Notes: generated by a model from the sequence alone, not told the origin. Counted from the stretch's first letter, positions 8,037 through 17,534 are shown. The stretch is 32,506 bases of DNA from Prolixibacteraceae bacterium (GCA_003457135.1 DMSQ01000086.1:1-32506), one strand, 5' to 3'. Made by a program: numbers and translations.

Positions 8037-9548
8037 TTATTTATCCCACCATACTTTAGTTCCCAGATTATCTGGCCCCATGACGGCAATGGCTGCATTC
8101 ACATTTACCGTATTCACCGAAATCTCTGAATTGGGAAAGGTGAGCCTGTTAATCCAGGCAACTTCCTTTCCTGGATATGGATTTGGCGCCAAATCGGGAA
8201 AACCGCTGCGCCTGAAATTAGCAAAGGCTTCCTGTCCGTTTAGAAAGGACGATATCCAGTATTGTGTATTAATTTGCTTCAACTCGGTTCCGGTATTAAG
8301 CGGATTAGCTGCAATATAAGCATCCCTGTCGGCAGCAGGAACTGCACATTTTGCATCAAATGAGGCCATTTGATCCATGTTGGCTTTTATACCGTCGGCG
8401 AAATATTGTGCTGCCGTACCTGCAGAAATCCATCCTTTTAAACGGGCTTCTGCAAGTAAAAGGTTGGTCTGACTGGCAGTTACCATAAGCATAGGAGCAG
8501 TTAATTTCGCCATACGGTTACGGTCAACCTGACTGTATTCATAAAAACTGACCAACCCATCAGCCTTGGCCGCAGCGGTAGCGGTAGTATTATCCTTTCC
8601 CATGGGCAATCCAATCTGGTCGGCAGCTACAATGCTTGCAGCTGCAGGAACCTGGGCTGTTCCGGATGTAGCGCCTTTATAACGAACAGCAATGGAAACA
8701 AGCCGCGGATCGCTGGTGTTTTTGAGCTCGTCAACAAATGGCTTGGTCAGATAGTAATTTGCTGCTTCAGTAGAGTTCAGTGTCTGACTGATTGGATTTC
8801 TATAGTTGGCATCGTGCCTGACCATTGCATTATCGGCATTGGCAGTGATAACACCTCCTGCAAAAGCCGTGCTAACTACCGACTGTGCCTGGGTAGCATC
8901 AACCGCGCTCAATCTCATACCTGCACGAAGCATTAACGAATACCCGAATTTTTTCCATTTGGCCACATCGCCGCCATATAGAACATCGGCAGTTTCTATG
9001 GTTCCGGAAGCATTTAGTGCAGCGGAAGCCTCGCTCAGTTCCTTAATTATTTTCGGATAGATAGACTGCTGTGTCTCGTATTTAGGGAAGAATACCTGAC
9101 TGTAGTACCCTTCGCCCCCATCGGCATACGGAATATCTCCGTAGGTATCGGTGAGTATTAAAAATGCATAGGCCTGCAATATCCTGGCCATGTTCATTAA
9201 GTTACTCCGGGCAGGGTTATCTTTCGTACGTGCTATGATATCTTTCGTATGTTTAATCACATTCCGGTAATAGCTTTGCCAGTTATCGTCGGTGGTTGCA
9301 CGATTATCCTGATTGAAATTTGCTCCGGTCAATACACCCGAATTGGGTGAGATAATTTGCTGGACAATTCCAATCTCAAAAATCAGAGTTACTACTGAGG
9401 AGTTAATGACTGCATTGTTTAAAATAAATGCAGGGTCAATTCCGGTGGCACTAGTTTTACTCTTATTCAATTCGTCGAAGCCTTCTTCGCAAGAAGTGAT
9501 CATGGTAAGAAACAGCGCCAGTACACAAAAGTTAACTATCTTTTTCAT
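8037..9548 (-). CDS. susD-like: SusD/RagB-family nutrient-binding outer-membrane lipoprotein
   Basis: SusD-type surface lipoprotein of 503 residues, closest in style to the SusD-like_2 subgroup (early FDELNKSKT and DPAFILNNA blocks). The lipobox ends ITSC with C20 as lipidated cysteine, followed by EE, a charged stretch compatible with surface export in Bacteroidota. The body is helix-rich with TPR-like character (RILQAYAFLILTDTYGDIPYAD is a recognisable SusD stretch near 122-143). It should form the lid over the SusC channel encoded 12 bases upstream. The ligand is unknown, but the neighbouring enzymes point to an acid sugar, an amino-sugar derivative or a short conjugate. The gene ends in the terminator at 7994-8023, so it is the last gene of its unit. 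Confidence 0.92.
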   Translation of the reverse strand: MKKIVNFCVLALFLTMITSCEEGFDELNKSKTSATGIDPAFILNNAVINSSVVTLIFEIGIVQQIISPNSGVLTGANFNQDNRATTDDNWQSYYRNVIKHTKDIIARTKDNPARSNLMNMARILQAYAFLILTDTYGDIPYADGGEGYYSQVFFPKYETQQSIYPKIIKELSEASAALNASGTIETADVLYGGDVAKWKKFGYSLMLRAGMRLSAVDATQAQSVVSTAFAGGVITANADNAMVRHDANYRNPISQTLNSTEAANYYLTKPFVDELKNTSDPRLVSIAVRYKGATSGTAQVPAAASIVAADQIGLPMGKDNTTATAAAKADGLVSFYEYSQVDRNRMAKLTAPMLMVTASQTNLLLAEARLKGWISAGTAAQYFADGIKANMDQMASFDAKCAVPAADRDAYIAANPLNTGTELKQINTQYWISSFLNGQEAFANFRRSGFPDLAPNPYPGKEVAWINRLTFPNSEISVNTVNVNAAIAVMGPDNLGTKVWWDK

Positions 9549-9560
9549 GTTTGATCCGTA

Positions 9561-12500
9561 TTAAAATTTAACATTAAAATTGAAACCCAGACTCCTTGAG
9601 GTAGGAAGTCCCGGGGATTCCATTCCTATCAGGTTATCTGAACTGTATCCAAAACTTTCGGGGTCAATATTGTCTATCCATTTCTTCAACATCAGCACAT
9701 TGTTAGCGGTCAGGCTAAGCGTAAGGCCTTTAATCAGGAAACTGGAAGGTATGAATTTGGAGAAGTCATATCCTAAGGTAATTTGACGAAGTTTCCAGTA
9801 ACCGCCGTTATAAACGACAGGTTCAACCAATGCCAGCGACCTCACCACAGACCAATAGTCCTGTACCGGGGCAACAACCGTATTAACATTTCCATTGGCA
9901 TCAACACCTTTACCTACCACTCCGCCTTCCCTGCCAACCAACGTCATTTTATGCAGTCCGTGACGGGTAGCGTTGAAGTTTGTTCCTGAAAGCATCTTGT
10001 TTCCTAATTTAAAGTCAATCAGGAAAGAGAATGAAACACCTTTGTAAAGGAAGGTATTCGTAAAACCTCCCGTCCATTTTGGCAAAGCGCTTCCAAAATT
10101 TATCAGATCCGTAGTCCGAAGAGGGATTCCGTTTGATCCGAATATTTGCTGGCCACTTGCATCCCTTTTATATCCAAAACCAGCGATCTGGCCCATTTCC
10201 TCTCCTACGATTTGCCTTACTTCACCATTGAAAACGTGCGTTCCAACCGTAATCCGTTCGCCGGGTTTTTCGGTTAGCAGGCTCAACACTTTGGTAATGT
10301 TGTAAGCTCCGGCGAAAGTAAAGTCCCATTGGAAATCATCTGTTTTCACAGGCACCACGTTCACCATCAATTCAATTCCCTTATTTTGACTTTTTCCACT
10401 GTTTATACGCGTATCAACAAAGCCCGAGGCATCAGATATCTGGGCCTGTACGATCTGGTCGGTTGTTATCTTTTGATACACCGACAAATCAAGGCTTAAA
10501 CGGTTATCAAACATTTTCATTTCCAGGCCCAACTCTGTTTCAGTGGTACTCATCGGCCTTAAATTAGGATTAGGCACTGTACTTCCGGAAGCGCCTCCAA
10601 CGGGTTGCAATGCGCCTGATGGATTTCCCATTAGATTTGAATTGACTCCGTAAAACAACAAATTAGAATAGGGAGGAACATCGGTATCGCTACCAACCTG
10701 GGCAAAAGCTGCCCTGATTTTTCCAAAGTTCAGCCATTGGGGCAAGGTGCCAAAAGTTTCAGAAAAAATATAGCTTGCTGAAACCGATGGATACAAAATA
10801 CTGCGGTTGGCTGGCGATAAAGTTGAGAACCAATCGTTTCGCACTGTTCCGTTTAAGTAAAGGAAGTTTTTATAGGATATTTGGGTAGAACCATACAGCG
10901 AGTTTACAGCACGTTCGGAGAGATCGTAAATCGGATCTTTCGACCTTCCGTTCTGGACTGTATAAAGTCCGCGCACAATGAAGTCGGTCACCTGGACACT
11001 GTTCAGGTCAGAGCGTCTTTTCATCTGGTTTCCACCGGCGGTAACATTAACTTCGAAATCGCCAAATTCTTTTGTTCCGGAAATCATGAAGTCGGCATTT
11101 GTTTCCCTGAACCTTCGTGATTCCTGAGTGAAAACGCCATTGACGAATCCTGCGGGCGCCGGAGCCAGCGAAGCCTGGCCAGTTGGAAAGTTGTTGTATT
11201 CCTGATCGCGCGACCAGAAATCCTGTCCGATTCGGCCTTGTACAAAGAGCCATTTGGTAACATCATATTTCATCGAGATATTGCCAAACATCCTGTCCCT
11301 GCGTATTTTCTGAAATTGGTCGGATAAAGTGAAATATGGATTGGTCCTGTTCCTGAACCGCGAATAGACATATTCGTTGCCCAAAGCGTCGTGAGCGTTG
11401 GCTTTCAGCACATCCAAAGGCATTGAATTGGCCATCGCGTAAAGGGCGGTTGGTATGGAGTTGTCCTGATTCGCAATGTTTGGCGGATTTTGATTATTCT
11501 CGAAAGAGTAATTTATGTTTCCCTGAAAACTCAGCTTGTCGGTTAAGTTATAGCTGAATCCAAGGTTAATAGTGTTTCTCTTGTATGTATTATTCGGAAC
11601 AATACCATCGCTGCTCATGTTCGCGAGCGAAAGGTTCATGCCTCCCTTGTCGCTGTTAGTTGACAGCGAAATGGTGTTGGTCAGGTTTTGTCCGTTCCTG
11701 AAAAAATCATTAATGATTCCCCGTTGTGGTTCGTAAGGAACTGTCAGATTATTGTAGAGTACCTGTGTCATCCCCGGCTGAAATTTCTCGCCAAACGACC
11801 ATTGTCCGGAAGTTGGGTTAGGGGTAGTCGGACGAACCCCATTTTCGCCCTGGCCATATACATACTGGTAGTCGGTATAATCAATGGGTGTATCATTCGT
11901 ATAATTCATATTATAAGTAATTCCAAGCCCCTTATGGGTTCCTCTGGTTTTGGTAGTAATCATGATTACACCATCTTTGGCACGCGAGCCATACAATGCG
12001 GAGGCTGCGGCTCCTTTTAAAACCGACATGCTTTCAATATCATCGGGATTGATGCTCGAAAGACCGTCGCCACCATCCGAAGTATTTCCTCCACCTCTTA
12101 CACCAATTGAATTGTCTGACGCAGCATTACCGGGGTTGGTTCCAAAGTTGGTATTATCAATCGGAACGCCATTGACAACAATCAGCGGATTGTTCTGGCC
12201 TGAAATAGAGGATTGTCCGCGGATACGTATTTTAGAGGTTCCGGCCGGCCCGGTGCCTAATCCTGAAATACTCACTCCTGCCATTTTTCCTGAAAGTGAA
12301 TTCATCAGATTCGGGGTACGGTTTACTGTAAGTTGGTCAGAATTTACATTTGCAGTGGCGTATCCCAGGCTTTTGCTTGATTTCTTAATCCCCAGGGCAG
12401 TTACGACAACTTCATCGAGAGCTTCCACATCGGGAACTAATTTGACTTCAATTGTTGTCTGCCCTGTATAGCCAATAGTTGCCTTTACATATCCAACAAA

Positions 12501-13058
12501 CGAGAAAACTATGGAAGTATTTAATGCCGGGGCATTGAGGCTAAATCTTCCATTTGCATCGCTGATCACCCCCATATTGGTATTGGGTATGTAAACGGTT
12601 ACTCCAATCAGCGCCTCTCCGGTGGTGGCATCAGTAATCGTCCCTGAAACCGTTTTTTGTTGTTCAGCCGCGAGCTGTTCCGGATTTGCGAAGCTTTCCC
12701 CGCCGGCAAGCAAGGCTATTTGCCGTCCGTAAACTTCATATTTAATTCCGGTCCCATCAAAAAGTTCGTCGAGGATATCGAATACTTTTTTGTTCTTCTG
12801 AATGACTGTTGCTTTTCGTTCAACATCAACCTTGCTGCTGTAGAAGAACTTAAATTCGCTTTGGCTTTCGATGTTGTTTAAAATTCCCCTTATTGAGGAA
12901 TTTTCCAGATCGATGGTCAGTTTGGTTGATTGTGCATAATTCTCAATAGCAAAACTGCTAAGCACAGAAATACAAATCAGGAAGATTGTTATTTTCATTT
13001 TTCTTAGAATTTCACCCATCAAGGGCTTATAGCCCCGATGGAACCAGTTTTTTTTCAT
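9561..13058 (-). CDS. susC-like: SusC/RagA-family TonB-dependent outer-membrane transporter with STN signalling domain
   Basis: TonB-dependent importer of 1165 residues using the start at 13058 (MKKNWFHRGYK), chosen because homologues usually begin this way. The in-frame ATG at 13103 would add 15 residues with no signal character. Segments in order: signal peptide to about 43, STN domain about 50-120, carboxypeptidase-D-like regulatory domain about 145-218, TonB box DEVVVTA at 225-231, SusC plug with IRIRGQSSISG and PLIVVNGVPIDN, then the beta-barrel ending in an aromatic residue (NFNVKF). The STN domain is the module that contacts FecR-type anti-sigma factors, and such a factor is the next gene upstream. 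The transporter therefore likely senses its own ligand and induces its operon. Intact, with no frameshift seen. Confidence 0.93.
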   Translation of the reverse strand: MKKNWFHRGYKPLMGEILRKMKITIFLICISVLSSFAIENYAQSTKLTIDLENSSIRGILNNIESQSEFKFFYSSKVDVERKATVIQKNKKVFDILDELFDGTGIKYEVYGRQIALLAGGESFANPEQLAAEQQKTVSGTITDATTGEALIGVTVYIPNTNMGVISDANGRFSLNAPALNTSIVFSFVGYVKATIGYTGQTTIEVKLVPDVEALDEVVVTALGIKKSSKSLGYATANVNSDQLTVNRTPNLMNSLSGKMAGVSISGLGTGPAGTSKIRIRGQSSISGQNNPLIVVNGVPIDNTNFGTNPGNAASDNSIGVRGGGNTSDGGDGLSSINPDDIESMSVLKGAAASALYGSRAKDGVIMITTKTRGTHKGLGITYNMNYTNDTPIDYTDYQYVYGQGENGVRPTTPNPTSGQWSFGEKFQPGMTQVLYNNLTVPYEPQRGIINDFFRNGQNLTNTISLSTNSDKGGMNLSLANMSSDGIVPNNTYKRNTINLGFSYNLTDKLSFQGNINYSFENNQNPPNIANQDNSIPTALYAMANSMPLDVLKANAHDALGNEYVYSRFRNRTNPYFTLSDQFQKIRRDRMFGNISMKYDVTKWLFVQGRIGQDFWSRDQEYNNFPTGQASLAPAPAGFVNGVFTQESRRFRETNADFMISGTKEFGDFEVNVTAGGNQMKRRSDLNSVQVTDFIVRGLYTVQNGRSKDPIYDLSERAVNSLYGSTQISYKNFLYLNGTVRNDWFSTLSPANRSILYPSVSASYIFSETFGTLPQWLNFGKIRAAFAQVGSDTDVPPYSNLLFYGVNSNLMGNPSGALQPVGGASGSTVPNPNLRPMSTTETELGLEMKMFDNRLSLDLSVYQKITTDQIVQAQISDASGFVDTRINSGKSQNKGIELMVNVVPVKTDDFQWDFTFAGAYNITKVLSLLTEKPGERITVGTHVFNGEVRQIVGEEMGQIAGFGYKRDASGQQIFGSNGIPLRTTDLINFGSALPKWTGGFTNTFLYKGVSFSFLIDFKLGNKMLSGTNFNATRHGLHKMTLVGREGGVVGKGVDANGNVNTVVAPVQDYWSVVRSLALVEPVVYNGGYWKLRQITLGYDFSKFIPSSFLIKGLTLSLTANNVLMLKKWIDNIDPESFGYSSDNLIGMESPGLPTSRSLGFNFNVKF

Positions 13059-13112
13059 AGTTTTGTTTTTTTGGTTAATTACTGAATCCTTGTGATTAAT
13101 CAATGCAGTGGA

Positions 13113-13160
13113 GAGGTTGGAAACCCACTAAGTTTGACCGACTGGAGTGGTTTCTGCCTC
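13113..13160 (-). promoter_or_regulatory. Possible stem-loop in the susC leader
   Basis: On the minus strand the leader between fecR and susC can fold: GAGG (13160 end) with CCTC (13113 end), AAACC with GGTTT, and ACT with AGT, broken by short bulges, about 55 bases before the susC start at 13058. It could be an RNA processing or stability element separating fecR from susC expression. No T-run follows, so it is not a typical terminator. Function is inference. Confidence 0.3.
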
Positions 13161-13208
13161 TTTTTTTGATGGTTCAAATTATTTCATAGGCAAATCCGGT
13201 TTGATTGG

Positions 13209-14198
13209 TTAAAAGTTATTTGTGTATTCTATTCGTATTGTTCTTGTTTTTTCATCGTAGATATAATCAATTGGCGCAGTAATTTTAAGCAATTGTAAAA
13301 CTTCGCTAAATGATTCCATTTCAAGTGTGCCTGTGTATGATATTTCTGAAAGGCGTTTGTCGCTACCTAATTCAATTTTTACGTTATACCACCGCTCCAA
13401 TCTTTTGGTTACAGAGAGCAGGTTTTCATTTCTGAATATGAGTTTTCCGTCTTTCCACGAAGAGAACATATCAGTATCCACATTTTCCACTTTGAAATCG
13501 GTACCATAGATTCCGGCCTGTTGTCCAGGCTGCAGGGATACCTCTTCGCCTGTCCGTTTTTCTTTTACTTTTACAGTGCCTGTTAGCAAAGTAGTTTGAA
13601 AGTATTCTCCGGCAAATGCAGAAACGTTGAATGAAGTACCCTTCACCTCCACATCACCATACTCTGTAGAAACAAGAAAAGGGTTGCCATTGTTCTCAAC
13701 TTCGAAAAAAGCTTCACCTTTCAGGCTAACAAGTCTGGATTTTTCAAAGCTGGAAATGAATGAAACAGATGACCCGGAATTTAACCACACCAGTGATCCA
13801 TCTGGTAGGGTAAAATTAGTTTTTGCCCCAAAAGGCGCGCTGATAGTTTGCATTTCTGCAACGTATTGAACTTTAGTAGATTTTCGGATAAAGAAAACAG
13901 TACTGATTATTAATCCTGTTATGAGGATTGCGGCTATTCGCAATTTTAGCCTGGAAACGGATAATTTTCGAAGTACCGTTTCGCGGTCGCTGATCAGGAT
14001 GGCCTGTATTATTTTGTCCCTTAACTCCGGATTGGGTTTTTGAACTTCGCTTTCTTCCAGCATTTCCCTGTCCCAATGCGGCTTTATGAGGCTATATATA
14101 ATGTCTTCGTTTTTTTTGCTGGCCAAAAAATCCGAAACCTTCGAATACTCTTCAGGATTGATAACAGAATTGATGTATTTTCTGAATAATTGATCCAT
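13209..14198 (-). CDS. FecR-family anti-sigma factor
   Basis: Inner-membrane anti-sigma factor of 329 residues from the preferred start at 14198 (MDQLFRKYI), which has AAGGA just upstream. The in-frame ATG at 14228 would add ten residues lacking similarity to the family. The cytoplasmic N-terminal part (1-86) should bind the sigma factor. One membrane helix spans about 87-104. The periplasmic FecR domain covers about 115-215 (APFGAKTNFTLPDGS, LKGEAFFEV, VEVKGTSFNV), and a C-terminal DUF4974 domain covers about 255-325 and should contact the STN domain of SusC. It lies between the ECF sigma gene (88-base gap) and susC (150-base gap), the standard order for surface signalling in this phylum. 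Confidence 0.92.
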   Translation of the reverse strand: MDQLFRKYINSVINPEEYSKVSDFLASKKNEDIIYSLIKPHWDREMLEESEVQKPNPELRDKIIQAILISDRETVLRKLSVSRLKLRIAAILITGLIISTVFFIRKSTKVQYVAEMQTISAPFGAKTNFTLPDGSLVWLNSGSSVSFISSFEKSRLVSLKGEAFFEVENNGNPFLVSTEYGDVEVKGTSFNVSAFAGEYFQTTLLTGTVKVKEKRTGEEVSLQPGQQAGIYGTDFKVENVDTDMFSSWKDGKLIFRNENLLSVTKRLERWYNVKIELGSDKRLSEISYTGTLEMESFSEVLQLLKITAPIDYIYDEKTRTIRIEYTNNF

Positions 14199-14286
14199 TT
14201 CCTTGTTTTGTATAGTAATACACAACAACGAAATTTATCCCTAGCAGAAACACCATAAATTATTTAAACCGGTTCAGAACGAAAAC

Positions 14287-14841
14287 CTATGCCAATTCGA
14301 AGTTCAACAACTTTTTCCTTAATAATACGGTTGCCTTGGCAATATGGAACTCTACGGCTTTTGTTGTAATATTCAGTTTTTCGGCAATTTCTTTGTGTGA
14401 ATACCCGTTTATCCGGCTCAAAGAAAAAATTTCTTTCTGCCGCACCGGCAGTTCATCGATTGCCCGGTCAACTTTTTCTTTCAAATCGTAGTATTCCGAT
14501 TGTTCTATAAAAGAGTATTCGATTGGAATAGCCAGTTTGCCAATTTTATCCTTCACTTTTTGATCGTTCAGGCGGCTGCGCAGTTCGTTTAATAAAAGAT
14601 TCCGGGTGATGGTGAAAATGAAAGCATTAAACGTATGGGTTGTCCTGATGTTTTTACGGTTTTGCCAGATTTTAATAAATACCTCCTGCAACACGTCATC
14701 AATTCCTTCGTCCAGCTTTAAAAATGATTTTGAAAAATGGTATAGCCGGTGATAATAATAGTTAAAAAGTTCTTCGATAGCAGCAGGATTGTCCTCTGCC
14801 AATTGGAGCAAAACGATTTCCAATTCGAAGGTTTTTTTCAT
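14287..14841 (-). CDS. ECF-type RNA polymerase sigma factor (sigma-70 family, Bacteroidetes FecI-like)
   Basis: Sigma factor of 184 residues with region 2 at about 23-90 (ELFNYYYHRLYHF, DDVLQEVFIKIWQNR, FTITRNLLLNELR) and region 4 at about 125-178 (LPVRQKEIFSLSRINGYSHK, then an HTH at 148-172). There is no extra N- or C-terminal domain. It is expected to be held by the FecR protein encoded directly downstream and freed when SusC binds its ligand, turning on susCD and perhaps the exported-enzyme unit. A TAnnTTTG element lies 22 bases upstream of the start, so its own expression may use the housekeeping sigma factor. Confidence 0.93.
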   Translation of the reverse strand: MKKTFELEIVLLQLAEDNPAAIEELFNYYYHRLYHFSKSFLKLDEGIDDVLQEVFIKIWQNRKNIRTTHTFNAFIFTITRNLLLNELRSRLNDQKVKDKIGKLAIPIEYSFIEQSEYYDLKEKVDRAIDELPVRQKEIFSLSRINGYSHKEIAEKLNITTKAVEFHIAKATVLLRKKLLNFELA

Positions 14842-14863
14842 AAACAGGTTAGTAGGTTCATAA

Positions 14864-14871
14864 CAAATGTA
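14864..14871 (-). promoter_or_regulatory. Bacteroidota-type -7 promoter element upstream of the ECF sigma gene
   Basis: On the minus strand TACATTTG matches TAnnTTTG exactly and sits 22 bases before the sigma start codon, which would give a 5' leader of about 15 bases. I do not see a well-spaced -33 TTTG, so this is a candidate only. Confidence 0.45.
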
Positions 14872-14928
14872 AAAATATCTCAGGACAATCTCATTGAATC
14901 TGATAGATTAAAGGGAATTCGTAATTAT

Positions 14929-16506
14929 TTATTTTTTCATCTCTCCGTTTATCATTCGCCAGATTTTTAATGGATTATTGTCTTTAAGTTGTTCGGGCAA
15001 TACCGATTGCGGAAAGTCCTGGTAACAAATCGGGCGTGCAAATCTTTTTATGGCGGCAGTTCCTACTGATGTACTTTGAGGGGCGGTTGTTGCCGGGTAT
15101 GGCCCGCCATGCACCATCGAGTGACAAACTTCCACTCCGGTTGGGAATCCGTTAAATATTAGCCGTCCAACTTTCTGTTCCAGAATATGAATTAATTCTG
15201 AATATTCATTCAAATCTTTTTCCGTTCCATGAATAGTCGCAGTTAAATGCCCTTCGAGTTTAGCTGCCAGCTGGAGCATTTCACTTTTATTGTTTGTTGA
15301 AACTAATAGTGTTGACGGGCCAAACACTTCTTCAGAAAGTGAGCCGTCATTAATAAATGTTTCAAAATCAGTTGAAAACACTTTGGGATTAACCCTGTTT
15401 CCTGTTTCTTCACCTGAACCACTGCTTATCAGAGAAACATTCTCAGAACTCAGAAGGTTTTGAGTCCCTTTTGAAAAGTTATTCTTTATTTGTTCGGAAA
15501 GCATAATTCCTGAAGGATTTTCTGAATTACTGATTTTCAGGTTTTGCAAGAACTGCTTGGCATCATCAGACTTCAGGGTAACTACGAGCCCGGGGTTGGT
15601 GCAAAACTGGCCAACTCCTATGGAAACAGCTCCAATCAATCCTTTAGCGATGATTTCGTTTCGTTCTTTTAAGGCTCCGGGCAAAATAAACACAGGATTT
15701 ACACTTCCCATTTCAGCGAAAACCGGGATTGGAACAGCACGGCTATTGGCAGCATCAAAAATGGCTTTTCCTCCTTTAAACGAGCCTGTAAATCCTATTG
15801 CCTTTATTTCCGGGTGATTGACAATGGCCATTCCAACTTCATTCGAAATTCCCTGAACCAAAGAAAAAATACCCTCGGGCATTTTGGTTTGCCGGGCTGC
15901 TTTTAGAATGGCTTTTCCAACCATTTCGGATGTGCCCGGATGCAAGGGATGTGCTTTAACAATTACCGGACAACCGGCAGCCAAAGCAGAAACCGTGTCG
16001 CCGCCGGCCACCGAAAAAGCGAACGGGAAATTGCTCGCGCCAAAAATTCCAACCGGTCCAAGCGGAATTTGCATTTGACGGATATCTGGTTTAGGAACCG
16101 GTTGGCGACCGGGAATGGCGGTATCTATCCGGGCATCAATCCATGAACCTTCACGGACAACCGAGGCAAACATCCGGAGCTGATTGACCGTTCGCATCCT
16201 TTCGCCGGTTAACCGGGCTTCGGGCAGGGCGGTCTCCAACATGCACTTTTTGATCAAAGTGTCGCCCAGTTCCAAAATGTTTTCGGCAATAGTTTCCAGA
16301 AAAACGGCTCTTTCTTCGTTGCTTTTAGCCTTATAAATATGAAACGCATTTTTTGCTTTTGCCACAGATTCATCCACTTCACTTGTTGTTGCCTCAAAAA
16401 ATCGGGTGCTGAGATATTCTTGTGTCGCCGGATTTTTGGCAAAAAAGGTAGTTATACCCTTTCCGGACTCTTCATTCCCAATTAGATTTTTTCCTGTAAG
16501 TTCCAT
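14929..16506 (-). CDS. Aldehyde dehydrogenase, probable alpha-ketoglutarate-semialdehyde (2,5-dioxovalerate) dehydrogenase
   Basis: Cytoplasmic NAD(P)-dependent aldehyde dehydrogenase of 525 residues with no signal peptide. Catalytic set: N159 in GASNFPFAF, K184 in VIVKAHP, E265 in FAEMGSVNP and C302 in GQFCTNPG. The length and the blocks GASNFPFAFSVAGGDT, AEMGSVNP and GQFCTNPG match the 2,5-dioxovalerate dehydrogenase group that finishes oxidative pentose and hexarate pathways by making 2-oxoglutarate. It lies 13 bases after the FAH-fold dehydratase, whose expected product is this enzyme's substrate, which is strong contextual support. The gene is complete. Whether it shares a transcript with the sigma gene 87 bases downstream is unclear, as I see only weak hairpins in that gap. 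Confidence 0.88.
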   Translation of the reverse strand: MELTGKNLIGNEESGKGITTFFAKNPATQEYLSTRFFEATTSEVDESVAKAKNAFHIYKAKSNEERAVFLETIAENILELGDTLIKKCMLETALPEARLTGERMRTVNQLRMFASVVREGSWIDARIDTAIPGRQPVPKPDIRQMQIPLGPVGIFGASNFPFAFSVAGGDTVSALAAGCPVIVKAHPLHPGTSEMVGKAILKAARQTKMPEGIFSLVQGISNEVGMAIVNHPEIKAIGFTGSFKGGKAIFDAANSRAVPIPVFAEMGSVNPVFILPGALKERNEIIAKGLIGAVSIGVGQFCTNPGLVVTLKSDDAKQFLQNLKISNSENPSGIMLSEQIKNNFSKGTQNLLSSENVSLISSGSGEETGNRVNPKVFSTDFETFINDGSLSEEVFGPSTLLVSTNNKSEMLQLAAKLEGHLTATIHGTEKDLNEYSELIHILEQKVGRLIFNGFPTGVEVCHSMVHGGPYPATTAPQSTSVGTAAIKRFARPICYQDFPQSVLPEQLKDNNPLKIWRMINGEMKK

Positions 16507-16519
16507 ATTTTGATTTAAT

Positions 16520-17353
16520 TTATTCCACCATATTCACCAATTCCCCAATATGGTCAATCCTGATTTTAATTTCATCACCGATTAGCAATGTAAAATCATT
16601 GGGTGGGACAATCCCGGTTCCTGTCATCAACAAACAACCAACCGGAAAAGATGTTTCCCTGAACAGGAATTCAACAATATCCGTAAACTTGCGCCTGATC
16701 TGATCAATTCTGACATCCCCGGAAAATACCTGTGTATTATTTCTGATTATTTCAATTTCAATAAGAGCGTTTTCCTCTATTGGAGATTCAGGAATATAAA
16801 TACATGGTCCGATTGCAGCTGACCTGTCGTAGGTTTTTGCCTGCGGCAGATACAATGGATTTTGTCCTTCTATGTCCCTTGAGCTCATGTCGTTTCCAAC
16901 GGTATAGCCTATTATTTTTCCTGAAGAGCTGATCATTAAAGTTAGCTCAGGTTCAGGAACGTTCCAGTTCGAATCTTTCCTGATGCGAACTTTCTGCCCC
17001 GGGCCGGCAACACGTGAAGCAGCCGATTTAAAAAACAGTTCGGGCCGGTCTGCATCATAAACCCGATCATAGAAATCGCCTCCTCCTGCACCTTTCGATT
17101 CCTCCATCCGGGCGCTTTTACTCCGCATATAAGTAACTCCCGATGCCCAGATTTCCTGAGTACCGATTGGGGCCAGCAGGCCGTTGTGCAACAGGTCGGG
17201 TGCCTCTGAAATTGTAGTTATATCCTCAGTGAGGACAAGAGTTTCCTTGTATATGTTATCGTTATTTATAAAACCGTCCCAGTCTGTTTGCCTCAAATAA
17301 AAGACGTTTTCGTGATCAATTAAAATTCCTTTGGTGGTTTTGTAAATTTTCAT
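16520..17353 (-). CDS. Fumarylacetoacetase-fold 2-keto-3-deoxy-acid dehydratase (2-dehydro-3-deoxy-D-arabinonate dehydratase-like)
   Basis: FAH-superfamily enzyme, 277 residues from the chosen start at 17353 (MKIYKTTKG), where family members normally begin. The open frame extends to 17503, but the 50 extra residues look like untranslated leader. Metal ligands are E134 and E136 in VPEPEL and D155 in GNDMSSRD. The block GNDMSSRDIEGQNPLYLPQA is typical of the archaeal and bacterial 2-keto-3-deoxy-pentonate dehydratases that give 2-oxoglutarate semialdehyde. With the aldehyde dehydrogenase 13 bases downstream it forms the last two steps of a Weimberg-like route. No signal peptide, so cytoplasmic. 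The stereochemistry of its substrate (D-arabinonate, L-arabinonate or D-xylonate series) cannot be decided. Confidence 0.83.
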   Translation of the reverse strand: MKIYKTTKGILIDHENVFYLRQTDWDGFINNDNIYKETLVLTEDITTISEAPDLLHNGLLAPIGTQEIWASGVTYMRSKSARMEESKGAGGGDFYDRVYDADRPELFFKSAASRVAGPGQKVRIRKDSNWNVPEPELTLMISSSGKIIGYTVGNDMSSRDIEGQNPLYLPQAKTYDRSAAIGPCIYIPESPIEENALIEIEIIRNNTQVFSGDVRIDQIRRKFTDIVEFLFRETSFPVGCLLMTGTGIVPPNDFTLLIGDEIKIRIDHIGELVNMVE

Positions 17354-17534
17354 ATCGTGCATTATAAAAGAAGAAACTGCTAAAAACGAATAAAAAATTC
17401 CTGACTGGTAAAGATAATTTATTTTGGGTTGAAACTTGATTCCTTCTTTTGGTATATTGAGTGAATTTATATCTATTTTTAGTTGATAAAAAAGGATAAC
17501 CATCTGCTATAACCAGAAATTCTGATCTGCCCCA

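Noticed and set aside
11950..12471. 173-codon open frame on the plus strand
   Set aside because: Lies wholly inside and antisense to the SusC-like gene, with no family similarity and Ser/Pro/Ile-biased composition typical of a shadow frame.
13059..13103. Upstream ATG for SusC
   Set aside because: The 15 extra residues are polar and precede the usual MKKN...LRKMK start of STN-type SusC proteins.
17354..17503. 50-residue N-terminal extension of the FAH-fold dehydratase
   Set aside because: Homologues of this type start at MKIYKTTKG, and the extension is neither a signal peptide nor conserved-looking; treated as leader.
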